DNA of 19,151 bases from Actinomycetes bacterium (GTDB taxonomy: Bacteria > Actinomycetota > Actinomycetes > Propionibacteriales > Propionibacteriaceae), in contig JAEZHJ010000069.1 of NCBI GenBank assembly GCA_023436925.1, positions 1 to 19,151 of the forward strand, in the 5' to 3' direction. This document shows, piece after piece, positions 6,918 to 13,764 of the stretch (position 1 is the first letter of the stretch; each line of letters starts with the position of its first letter). The notes under the pieces were generated by a model. That model did not search any database. It was not told the DNA's origin and saw only the letters and a list, made by a program, of their open reading frames with translations. The translations under genes and the position numbers were made by a program.

Positions 6918-7292
6918 ATGGCCGAGCAGGCACGCCGCTGGTATGTCCCCGACGCCTTCATTCCTCCTGTCAGCACCGGGCCGGAGCCGTCCCACGAGTC
7001 CATCTGCGTGCTCAACGACACCGCGGCTCCCGCCACCCTCGTCATCACCGCCTACTTCGCCGACCGCGACCCGCAGCGCTCGCAGCCGATCACCGTGCCG
7101 GCGCAACGCGACCTGCACCTGCGGACCAGCCGCCCCGACCAGGTCGGCGGGCTGCAGCTGGAGGCGGGGGTGCCCTACGGGATCGTGCTCGAGTCCGACG
7201 CCGACGTGAAGGTGCAGTACAGCCGGCTCGACACCACCCAGGCGGCCTACACCCTGATGACCACCATGCCCATCCCGACCGAACCGCGCTGA
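6918..7292 (+). CDS. ASRT-family protein (sensory rhodopsin transducer homologue)
   Basis: 124 residues, matching the full length of the Anabaena sensory rhodopsin transducer family (PF07100). Recognisable blocks are PDAFIPP (11-17), GPEPSHESICVLND (21-34), ITAYFADRDP (43-52), VPAQRDLHLR (60-69) and VQYSRLDTTQAAYTLMTT (99-116), which correspond in order to blocks of the Anabaena protein. The fold is a small beta sandwich that forms a tetramer. No rhodopsin gene is in the window, and family members in non-phototrophs have been proposed to bind small molecules, probably carbohydrate-related. Here it is the first gene after the operators, with GAGGA ahead of the ATG, and is followed at 44 bases by the binding protein gene. 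Its role in uptake or sensing of the transported ligand is inferred. Confidence 0.88.
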   Translation: MAEQARRWYVPDAFIPPVSTGPEPSHESICVLNDTAAPATLVITAYFADRDPQRSQPITVPAQRDLHLRTSRPDQVGGLQLEAGVPYGIVLESDADVKVQYSRLDTTQAAYTLMTTMPIPTEPR

Positions 7293-7336
7293 GCGGATCG
7301 GACACGCAGTTAACGCAACCAGTAAGGAGTAATTGC

Positions 7337-8377
7337 ATGAAGCAGGGACGCTTCGTGGGCGGGGCGATTGCCGCCGCGCTCGCGCTCAGCCTCGGTTTGA
7401 CCGCGTGTGCCGGATCCCCGGCGCCCTCGGGCAGCGCGCCGGCGGGCGGTGACGACGACTACACGATCGCCATCGTGCCCAAGGACGCCACCAACCCGTG
7501 GTTCGTCCGGATGGAGGAGGGCGTCAAGAAGTACGCCGCCGACACCGGTCTCAACGTCTTCCAGAAGGGCCCGGCCGAGACCGACGCCACCATGCAGGCC
7601 CAGGTCATCCAGGACCTGATCGCCCAGGGCGTGGACGCCATCGGCGTCGTCCCGGTCGACCCGGGTGCGCTGGAGACCGTCCTGAAGGAGGCCCTGGACG
7701 CCGGCATCGTCGTCGTGACGCATGAGGGCGCCAGCCAGCAGAACACGATGTACGACATCGAGGCCTTCAACAACGCCGACTACGGCGCCTTCATCATGGA
7801 GAACCTCGCCGAGGCGATGGGTGGCGAGGGCGTGTACACCACCATGGTCGGCCACGTCACCAACGCCTCCCACAACGAGTGGGCCGACGGTGGCGTCGCC
7901 TACCAGAAGGACAAGTTCCCGAACATGACCCTGCTCGAGGCCGAGCCCCGGGTCGAGTCGCAGGACGACGGCGAGGTGGCCTACCAGGTCGCCAAGGAGC
8001 TGCTGAAGAAGTACCCGGACCTCAAGGGCATCATGGGCACCTCCTCCTTCGACGCCCCGGGTGTCGCCCGGGCCATCGAGGAGCTCGGCCTGAAGGGCAA
8101 GGTGTTCACCGCCGGGACCGGCATGCCGGCCGCCAACAAGCAGATCCTGCTCGACGGCTCGGTGTCCGCGCTGACGCTGTGGGATCCGGCTGACGCCGGC
8201 TACGCCATGGCCGAGCTGGCCCGCAAGATCCTGGCCGGTGAGGAGATCACCGCCCCGGTCGACCTGAAGGTCAAGGGCTACGAGGCGATGAAGTTCGCCG
8301 AGGGCAGCGACAAGGTGCTCGAGGGCAACGGCTGGGTCGTCATCAACAAGGACAACGTCGACAGCTTCGGCTTCTGA
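7337..8377 (+). CDS. Sugar-type ABC transporter substrate-binding lipoprotein (LsrB/RhaS-like)
   Basis: 346 residues. The signal peptide ends in a lipobox LTAC (Cys24), then a Gly/Ala/Pro linker, so the protein is a lipid-anchored binding protein. The mature part is a type I periplasmic binding fold: YTIAIVPKDATNPWFVRMEEGVKKY, QAQVIQDLIAQGVDAIGVVPVDPGAL, IVVVTHEG, KGIMGTSSFDAPGVARAIEELGL and LTLWDPADAGYAMAELA. The C-terminal pattern ending in VVINKDNVDSFGF resembles LsrB (autoinducer-2) and rhamnose-binding RhaS proteins. The frame is open far upstream, through the repressor on the other strand, but AAGGAG before the ATG at 7337 and the signal peptide fix the start. The ligand cannot be read from sequence; a pentose, deoxyhexose, polyol or AI-2-like compound are candidates. 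Confidence 0.93.
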   Translation: MKQGRFVGGAIAAALALSLGLTACAGSPAPSGSAPAGGDDDYTIAIVPKDATNPWFVRMEEGVKKYAADTGLNVFQKGPAETDATMQAQVIQDLIAQGVDAIGVVPVDPGALETVLKEALDAGIVVVTHEGASQQNTMYDIEAFNNADYGAFIMENLAEAMGGEGVYTTMVGHVTNASHNEWADGGVAYQKDKFPNMTLLEAEPRVESQDDGEVAYQVAKELLKKYPDLKGIMGTSSFDAPGVARAIEELGLKGKVFTAGTGMPAANKQILLDGSVSALTLWDPADAGYAMAELARKILAGEEITAPVDLKVKGYEAMKFAEGSDKVLEGNGWVVINKDNVDSFGF

Positions 8378-8385
8378 CGTCCAAC

Positions 8386-8420
8386 GGGCAGCGGGAGGGC
8401 CTCGCGCTCTCCCGCTGCCC
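8386..8420 (+). terminator. Intercistronic hairpin after the binding protein gene
   Basis: GGGCAGCGGGAG (8386-8397) pairs perfectly with CTCCCGCTGCCC (8409-8420); three further pairs (one G-U) close the loop to 5 bases, giving a 15-bp stem. It begins 9 bases after the binding protein stop and ends 36 bases before the ATPase start. No T-run follows. Such hairpins usually stabilise the upstream message or cause partial termination, raising binding protein output over the membrane parts. Confidence 0.7.
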
Positions 8421-8456
8421 TGTCAGGTGGGAGTACGGGTGGAAAGGACAGACAAG

Positions 8457-9971
8457 GTGACCGAGAGCGTCATCGCAGTACGGGGGGTGACCAAGTCTTT
8501 CGCCGGAGTCCAGGCGCTCAAGGGCGTAGACCTGGAGATCCTGCCGGGCGAGATCCATTGCCTCGCCGGTGAGAACGGCAGCGGCAAGTCCACCCTGATC
8601 AAGATCATCTCGGGGGTCTACGCCCCCGACAGCGGCACCATCGACCTCAACGGCACGCCGCACTCCAAACTGGCGCCGATCGAGGCGATCATGGGCGGCG
8701 TCCACGTCATCTACCAGGACTTCTCGGTCTTCCCGAACCTGTCGGTGATGGAGAACCTGGCGCTGAACACCGAGCTCGCCGCCAAGCGCAAGCTGGTCAA
8801 CTGGCGCCGCTTCCGCCAGATCGCCACCGACGCCGTCGCGCAGATCGACTTCAAGGTCGACCTGGACGCGAAGGTCGGCTCGCTCTCGGTCGCCGACCGC
8901 CAGCTGGTGGCCATCTGCCGGGCGCTGATGCACGACGCGAAGCTCATCATCATGGACGAGCCGACCACCGCGCTCACCAAGCGCGAGGTGGACGGGCTGT
9001 TCCGCATCATCCTCGACCTCAAGGCCCGCGGCATCTCCACGCTGTTCGTCAGCCACAAGCTGGAAGAGGTCTTCGAGATCTCCGAGCGGTTCACCATCCT
9101 GCGCAACGGCGAGGTCGCCGCGACCCGCCTGCCGGAGGAACTGGATCGCCGCTCGTTCTCCTACTTCATGACCGGACGCGAGTTCGACGACACCCGCTTC
9201 ACCTTGCAGAACCGCTCCGAGGAGCCGGTGCTGGAGGCGGTCGGCCTGGGTCTGGCGGGCGGCTTCTCCGAGGTCGACTTCAAGCTCCACGGCGGCGAGA
9301 TCCTCGCCATCACCGGCCTGCTCGGCTCCGGCCGCACCGAGCTGGCGCTGACCATGTTCGGCGCCTTCCGTCCCGACTCCGGCCAGCTGCTGGTCAAGGG
9401 CAAGCCGGTCCAGTTCAGCGGCGTCCGCGACGCGATCGAGGCCGGCATCGCCTACGTCCCCGAGGACCGGCTCACCGAGGGCCTGTTCCTGGAGCGGTCG
9501 ATCGGGGACAACATCGTCATCTCCGAGATCGACAACGTCGCGGTCTCCCGGTTCGGCATCTACGACGACGACAAGTTGCGTGCCGAGGCCGACCGCTGGA
9601 TCAGCGAACTGCGGATCGCCGCGCACGACCAGGACAACGCCGCCAACACCCTCTCCGGCGGCAACCAGCAGCGGATCGTGCTGGCCAAGTGGCTCGCCAC
9701 CAAGCCCGACATCCTCATCCTCAACGGTCCCACCGTGGGCGTCGACATCGGCTCCAAGCACGACATCCACAAGATCCTGCAACAACTCGCGAGCGAGGGA
9801 ATGGCGATCATCGTGATCTCCGACGACATCCCGGAGGTGATCCAGAACTGCAACCGGATCCTGCTGATGAAGGCGGGCCGGATCGTCCAGGAACTCGATC
9901 CGATGACCACCACCGAGGCCGAACTGGCCGCCCTGATGACCAGCGACAACCCGGGAGGAGAGACCGCATGA
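8457..9971 (+). CDS. Sugar ABC transporter ATP-binding protein with two nucleotide-binding domains
   Basis: 504 residues, two fused NBDs as in RbsA/XylG/RhaT. NBD1 has Walker A GENGSGKST (38-46), a degenerate signature LSVADRQ (from 143) and an intact Walker B with D167-E168 (MDEPTTAL). NBD2 has a degenerate Walker A GLLGSGRTE (287-295, no lysine), a good signature LSGGNQQR (from 399) and an unusual Walker B LILNGPTVGVD (N423-G424 in place of Asp-Glu). So only one composite ATP site, NBD1 Walker motifs with the NBD2 signature, looks catalytic. GTG codons at 8427, 8439 and 8457 are possible starts; 8457 is chosen because GGAAAGGA lies 8 bases upstream and the protein then begins MTESVIAVRGVTKSF, normal for the family. 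The stop overlaps the permease start (ATGA). Confidence 0.92.
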   Translation: MTESVIAVRGVTKSFAGVQALKGVDLEILPGEIHCLAGENGSGKSTLIKIISGVYAPDSGTIDLNGTPHSKLAPIEAIMGGVHVIYQDFSVFPNLSVMENLALNTELAAKRKLVNWRRFRQIATDAVAQIDFKVDLDAKVGSLSVADRQLVAICRALMHDAKLIIMDEPTTALTKREVDGLFRIILDLKARGISTLFVSHKLEEVFEISERFTILRNGEVAATRLPEELDRRSFSYFMTGREFDDTRFTLQNRSEEPVLEAVGLGLAGGFSEVDFKLHGGEILAITGLLGSGRTELALTMFGAFRPDSGQLLVKGKPVQFSGVRDAIEAGIAYVPEDRLTEGLFLERSIGDNIVISEIDNVAVSRFGIYDDDKLRAEADRWISELRIAAHDQDNAANTLSGGNQQRIVLAKWLATKPDILILNGPTVGVDIGSKHDIHKILQQLASEGMAIIVISDDIPEVIQNCNRILLMKAGRIVQELDPMTTTEAELAALMTSDNPGGETA

Positions 9972-10978
9972 AGCGTTTCGTCGCCAAGCTGCTGCGCTCC
10001 AACGAGTTCTACGTCTTCCTGGTGATCGTCGCCCTGGGCATCGTCATCCAGGCCCGCAGCGGCCAGTTCTTCACCGTCAACAACCTGGTCGACATCGCCA
10101 ACGCGATGGTTGTGCCCGGGCTGTTCGCGATCGGCGCCTTCCTGGTGATCGTCTCCGGCGGCATCGACGTGTCGTTCCCGGCGCTGGCCTCGCTGGCGGT
10201 CTACGCCCTGACCCGGCTGCTGGTGGACAACAACTACACCGGCGGGATCTGGCTGCCGTTCGTGATGGCGATCGTCTTCGGCGCGCTGCTCGGAGCGTTC
10301 AACGGCCTGTTCACCGCCCGGCTGGCGCTGCCGACCCTGATCATCACGCTGGGTACCGCCAGCGTCTTCTCCGGCGTCATGCAGGGCGTGCTCAGCTCCG
10401 TCCAGATCCCGGTGATCCCGCCGTCGATGGAGGCCTTCGGGCGCGCCACGCTGTTCGTGGCGACCAACCCCCAGTCCGGGCTGACCTCCAACATGCCGGT
10501 GTCCTTCCTGATCCTGGTGGCCGTGCTCGCCGCGGTCTTCGTGATGATGCGCTACACGATGTTCGGGCGCGGCATCTACGCGATCGGCGGGGACGAGAGC
10601 GCCGCCTCGCGGGCCGGCTTCAAGGTCCGCCGGATCAAGTTCTGGCTCTACGTGCTGGTCGGCGTGATCGCCGCGCTGGCCGGCCTGATCCGGACCTCGA
10701 TGATGGGCCAGATGCACCCGACCAACCTGCTCGGGATGGAGATGATGGTGATCGCCGCCGTCGTCCTGGGTGGCACCGCGATCACCGGTGGCACCGGGTC
10801 GCTGACCGGCGTCATGCTCGGCACCCTGCTGATCACCATCGTCCAGAACAGCATGATCCTGATGGGCATCCCGACCTTCTGGCAGGGCTTCTCCCTCGGC
10901 GTGCTGATCATCGTCGGGACCGGGATCTCCGCCGTCCAGGTGGCCCGGTCAGGGAACCGTCTCAGGGCAGCGGTGTGA
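9968..10978 (+). CDS. Sugar ABC transporter permease 1 (BPD_transp_2 / RbsC-like)
   Basis: 336 residues with eight to ten hydrophobic segments. The family markers are the early SGGIDVSFPALASLAVYAL stretch, the NGLFTARLALPTLIITLGTASVFSG stretch, and the coupling loop GRGIYAIGGDESAASRAGF (from residue 200) that contacts the ATPase. The last segments, VLGGTAITGGTGSLTGVMLG and GVLIIVGTGISA, are also typical. ATG at 9968 overlaps the ATPase stop by 4 bases and follows GGGAGGAG. It presumably forms a heterodimeric pore with the product of the next gene, since the two permeases differ clearly in sequence. Confidence 0.93.
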   Translation: MKRFVAKLLRSNEFYVFLVIVALGIVIQARSGQFFTVNNLVDIANAMVVPGLFAIGAFLVIVSGGIDVSFPALASLAVYALTRLLVDNNYTGGIWLPFVMAIVFGALLGAFNGLFTARLALPTLIITLGTASVFSGVMQGVLSSVQIPVIPPSMEAFGRATLFVATNPQSGLTSNMPVSFLILVAVLAAVFVMMRYTMFGRGIYAIGGDESAASRAGFKVRRIKFWLYVLVGVIAALAGLIRTSMMGQMHPTNLLGMEMMVIAAVVLGGTAITGGTGSLTGVMLGTLLITIVQNSMILMGIPTFWQGFSLGVLIIVGTGISAVQVARSGNRLRAAV

Positions 10979-10989
10979 AGGAGAAGGCC

Positions 10990-12033
10990 ATGACGACGAA
11001 CATCCTCAACTCCCGGGCCGTCCGCAGCCTCACCCGCGACGCCCACCTGACCCGCCTGGTCGCCATGCTCGTGGTGATCGTGGGGTTCTTCCTCATCGTC
11101 CGCACCGACAGCTTCCTGAACCTGCGCACCTGGCAGTCGATGGCGATCCAGTTCCCCGAGTTCGGGCTGCTGGCGCTGGGCGTGATGCTGACCATGATGA
11201 CCGCGGGCATCGACCTGTCGGTGGTCGGGATCGCCAACATGACCGCCATCGGGGCCGCCGTGCTGATGCTCAGCCTGGCTCCCGAGGGCGCCACCGGCGG
11301 CCAGGCCGCGCTGGCGATCGCCGTCGCGATCGCGTTCTCGCTGCTGGCCGGCGCCGCGGCCGGCATCCTGAACGGGGTGCTGGTGGCGAAGGTGAAGATC
11401 CCGCCGATCCTGGTGACGCTGGGCACCCTCGAGCTCTTCACCGGCATCGCGATCATCATCACCGGCGGCAAGCCGGTCAGCGGCCTGCCGCCCGCCTACG
11501 GCGAAGTCTTCGCCGGCAAGCTGTTCGGGGTCATCCCGGTGCCGCTGCTGGTCTTCATCTTCGCCGTCATCGTGGTCGGCTTCTTCATGGCCAAGACCGC
11601 CTTCGGCAAGAAGATCCTGATGCTCGGCACCAACGCCAGCGCAGCGGGGTTGAGCGGGCTCAACACCACCAGCCTGCTGGTGCGCACCTACATGTTCTCC
11701 GGCATGCTGGCCGCCACCGGCGGCCTGGTCATGCTGGCCAACTACAACTCGGCCAAGGCCGACTACGGCTCGACCTACACCCTGCTCACCGTCCTGATCG
11801 TGGTCCTCGGCGGGGTCAACCCCAACGGCGGCAGCGGCCGGCTGTTCGGCGTGGTGCTGGCCGTGCTGATCCTGCAGGTGCTCTCGTCCGGGCTCAACAT
11901 GTTCCCCAACGTCAGCAACTTCTACCGTCCGCTGATCTGGGGCGGCGTGCTGCTGGCCGTGATGGTCGCCAACTACTTCTCGAAGGACAAATCACTCCTT
12001 CGACGATTCCCAAGGAGGGAGAAGTCCCGATGA
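10990..12033 (+). CDS. Sugar ABC transporter permease 2 (BPD_transp_2 / RbsC-like)
   Basis: 347 residues with about ten hydrophobic segments. Markers are AGIDLSVVGIANMTAIGAA, NGVLVAKVKIPPILVTLGTLELFTG, the ATPase coupling loop GKKILMLGTNASAAGLSGLN (from about 206) and VLGGVNPNGGSGRLFGVVLA. A GTG at 10975 extends the frame by five residues, but AAGGAG is spaced correctly for the ATG at 10990. It follows permease 1 after 11 bases and overlaps the next gene by 4 bases, so all three are translationally linked. The C-terminus ends in a short basic tail. Confidence 0.93.
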   Translation: MTTNILNSRAVRSLTRDAHLTRLVAMLVVIVGFFLIVRTDSFLNLRTWQSMAIQFPEFGLLALGVMLTMMTAGIDLSVVGIANMTAIGAAVLMLSLAPEGATGGQAALAIAVAIAFSLLAGAAAGILNGVLVAKVKIPPILVTLGTLELFTGIAIIITGGKPVSGLPPAYGEVFAGKLFGVIPVPLLVFIFAVIVVGFFMAKTAFGKKILMLGTNASAAGLSGLNTTSLLVRTYMFSGMLAATGGLVMLANYNSAKADYGSTYTLLTVLIVVLGGVNPNGGSGRLFGVVLAVLILQVLSSGLNMFPNVSNFYRPLIWGGVLLAVMVANYFSKDKSLLRRFPRREKSR

Positions 12034-12593
12034 GGACCGCCAAGGACAAGTTCGTGGTCGTCGGTGCCGACTTCGCGGGGTTCCCGCTGAAGGAGGCCGT
12101 CAAGAAGCACCTGGAGGAGCGGGGCTGGACGGTCGAGGACGTCACCCCCGACCTGGCGAGCGCCCCGATGTACCACCGGGCGGGCTTCCTGGTCGGCGCG
12201 AAGATCGCCGAGGGTGAGTACGAGAAGGCGCTGGCCTTCTGCGGCACCGGGATGGGGATCCACATCGCGGCCTCCAAGGTGCCCCATGTCCACGCCGCGG
12301 TCGCCGAGACCCTGCCCGCGGCCCGCCGGGCGGCCACCGCCAACGGTGCGAACCTGCTGGCCATGGGCGCCTTCTGGACGGGCCCGCAGCTGGCGATGGG
12401 GATGGCCGACGCCTTCCTCGAGTCCTCCCTGGGCGATGGCTACGAGGACTGGGACGGGTTCTACGAGTACCACCTGCGTGGCTACCAGGAGTGCGAGGAC
12501 TTCGACTACGAGGCGTACCGGGCCAACGGCTTCCAGGTGCCCGACCCGTCCGTCCCCCCGCTCGGCCCGTCGCCGCGCGGCCTGGCGTACTGA
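12030..12593 (+). CDS. Atypical RpiB/LacA/LacB-like sugar-phosphate isomerase family protein
   Basis: 187 residues against about 150 for ordinary RpiB. The fold markers are VVVGADFAGFPLKEAVKKHLEERG (about 9-32), FCGTGMGIHIAASK (70-83) with the conserved Cys71, and ANGANLLAMGAFWTG (104-118). Two conserved histidines of RpiB are replaced: the His of the GxDHxG motif is Phe15, and the His of the HND-x-N motif is Ala104. The Cys proton-transfer residue is kept. Residues 130-187 are an acidic, aromatic extension (DGYEDWDGFYEYHLRGYQE and onward). It may isomerise a short sugar phosphate such as a tetrulose, as some RpiB relatives do, or have another substrate. The start overlaps the permease 2 stop (ATGA), so the gene belongs to the transporter operon. 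Confidence 0.85.
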   Translation: MRTAKDKFVVVGADFAGFPLKEAVKKHLEERGWTVEDVTPDLASAPMYHRAGFLVGAKIAEGEYEKALAFCGTGMGIHIAASKVPHVHAAVAETLPAARRAATANGANLLAMGAFWTGPQLAMGMADAFLESSLGDGYEDWDGFYEYHLRGYQECEDFDYEAYRANGFQVPDPSVPPLGPSPRGLAY

Positions 12594-12627
12594 TCGACCG
12601 TCCCTGACCGAGGCCAAGGAGGCAGCA

Positions 12628-13371
12628 ATGACCCGGATCCTGCTCGCGGGCGAGTCGTGGATCTCGCAGTCGACCCACTACAAGGGGTTCGACAGCTTCA
12701 GCTCGACGGTCTTCGAGACCGGCGCCGACGCCTTCATCGCGGCGGCCGCCACGCAGGGTGTCACCGTCGAGCAGCTGTACGGCCATGACGTCCCGCAGCG
12801 GTTCCCGGATTCGGTGGCGGCGCTGGGCGAGTACGACGCGGTGATCATCTCCGACGTCGGCGCCAACTCGTTCCTGCTGCCGCCGGAGACCTGGGTCGGC
12901 GGACGCTCGATGCCGAACCGGCTGCAGGTGCTCGCCGAGTACGTCCACGGCGGCGGCGGCCTGATGATGGCCGGCGGCTACCTGAGCTTCCAGGGCTTCC
13001 AGGCCCGGGCCAACTTCGCCCGGACGCCGATCGTGGAGGTGCTGCCGGTCACCATGCTGGACTGCGACGACCGGGTCGAGGCGCCGCAGGGCGTCCGTCC
13101 GGTGGCGGTCGGCTCGGGTCCGGTCGCCGAGGCGGTCGGCGCGGACGCTCCGGTGCTGTTGGGCTACAACAAGGTGCTGGCCCGTCCGGAGGCCGAGGTC
13201 TGGGCCACCGTGGACGGTGACGTCCTGATCGCCGGGCAGGAGTTCGGCTCGGGCCGGGGCCTGGTCTGGACCTCCGACATCGGCCCGCACTGGTGCCCGA
13301 CGCCGTTCCTGGAGTGGCCGGGCTTCGCCCCGCTGGTGGGCGCCATGCTCCGCTGGGTCGCCGGGGCCTGA
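12628..13371 (+). CDS. PF07090 protein (class I glutamine amidotransferase-like fold)
   Basis: 247 residues. The Rossmann-like start (TRILLAGESWISQSTHYKGFDSF), YDAVIISDVGANSFLLPP and the turn YVHGGGGLMMAGGYLSFQGF (105-124) followed by TPIVEVLPVTMLDCDDRVEAP are typical of PF07090, earlier DUF1355, which is related to ThuA and class I GATases. At the nucleophile elbow the usual Cys is missing (Met/Ala-Gly-Gly, about 113-117), so glutaminase activity is not expected. Only Cys146 and Cys223 are present. AAGGAGG precedes the ATG by a good distance, and the gene follows the RpiB-like gene after 34 bases. From memory, PF07090 genes elsewhere also sit in sugar uptake loci. Function is not established. 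Confidence 0.85.
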   Translation: MTRILLAGESWISQSTHYKGFDSFSSTVFETGADAFIAAAATQGVTVEQLYGHDVPQRFPDSVAALGEYDAVIISDVGANSFLLPPETWVGGRSMPNRLQVLAEYVHGGGGLMMAGGYLSFQGFQARANFARTPIVEVLPVTMLDCDDRVEAPQGVRPVAVGSGPVAEAVGADAPVLLGYNKVLARPEAEVWATVDGDVLIAGQEFGSGRGLVWTSDIGPHWCPTPFLEWPGFAPLVGAMLRWVAGA

Positions 13372-13424
13372 CCCCGCCACCCCGGTCCGACCCCCGCCAC
13401 CCCGGTCTGACCCGCCACCACCCC
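13370..13424 (+). repeat. Short degenerate tandem repeat after the PF07090 gene
   Basis: GACCCCGCCACCCCGGTC begins at 13370, recurs at 13389 (with one extra C) and, shortened, at 13409. The period is 19-20 bases. It directly follows the operon's last stop and precedes the inverted repeat element. Confidence 0.55.
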
Positions 13425-13514
13425 ATCGAGGGCCACCTTTCCCGCCGAGGGCCACTGTTCGCGTCGAGGGCCACCCATCATGGGGGGCCCTCGACGCGTT
13501 GGGTGGCCCTCGGC
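13425..13514. repeat. 19-bp-period inverted repeat element, copy A
   Basis: Five copies of a 14-base unit, consensus GYCGAGGGCCACCC, are spaced exactly 19 bases apart on each arm. Forward copies start at 13425, 13444 and 13463; reverse copies are at 13482-13495 and 13501-13514. The centre is ATCAT (13477-13481). The inner arms form a 13-bp perfect stem (13460-13472 with 13486-13498) plus three more pairs around a 5-base loop. The outer copies can also pair. A second copy lies at 18969-19039. It could be a dispersed REP-like element and may also terminate transcription of the operon. Confidence 0.8.
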
Positions 13515-13674
13515 GTTATCGGACGGCGTTCTCGGACTGCGTCTCGGGGCGGGGGTTGGGCGGCTCGGGCGGCTGGAGTCCGGGCCGGGGTTGGTTCGGA
13601 CGGGATCCTGTGGCACCCTGTCCGATGTCCCCGCGGAGGTTCCGCAGTGTCAGGGGACCAGATCGAGGAGCAGC

Positions 13675-13713
13675 ATGCGCCGGCTCGGAAGCACCCCGAC
13701 CACCGCGCACTGA
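13675..13713 (+). CDS. Possible 12-residue leader peptide ahead of the ABC-F gene
   Basis: ATG at 13675 opens a 12-codon frame, MRRLGSTPTTAH, ending in TGA at 13711. GAGGAG (13665-13670) precedes it by 4 bases, a better ribosome binding site than that of the ABC-F gene itself. The stop codon overlaps GACCCC (13712-13717), which can pair with GGGGTC (13731-13736). Part of the leader (13691-13700) can instead pair, with a 2-base bulge, with 13734-13741; the two pairings exclude each other. Such leader ORFs with alternative hairpins control several antibiotic-resistance ABC-F genes. Expression of this frame is not shown by sequence alone. Confidence 0.45.
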   Translation: MRRLGSTPTTAH

Positions 13714-13764
13714 CCCCTGCCCCGGGCTTCGGGGTCGGTGCCACCACCGAGACGGAGCCTCCTC

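Noticed and set aside
6918..7292. True phototaxis transducer
   Set aside because: No rhodopsin or retinal gene is in the window, and the gene lies in a sugar-type importer operon.
5690..7336. Upstream extension of the binding protein frame through the repressor gene
   Set aside because: It is antisense to a clear LacI-family gene; the signal peptide, lipobox and AAGGAG fix the start at 7337.
7337..12593. Autoinducer-2 lsr operon
   Set aside because: The binding protein is LsrB-like, but LsrK, LsrF and LsrG are missing and the RpiB-like and PF07090 genes are not part of lsr.
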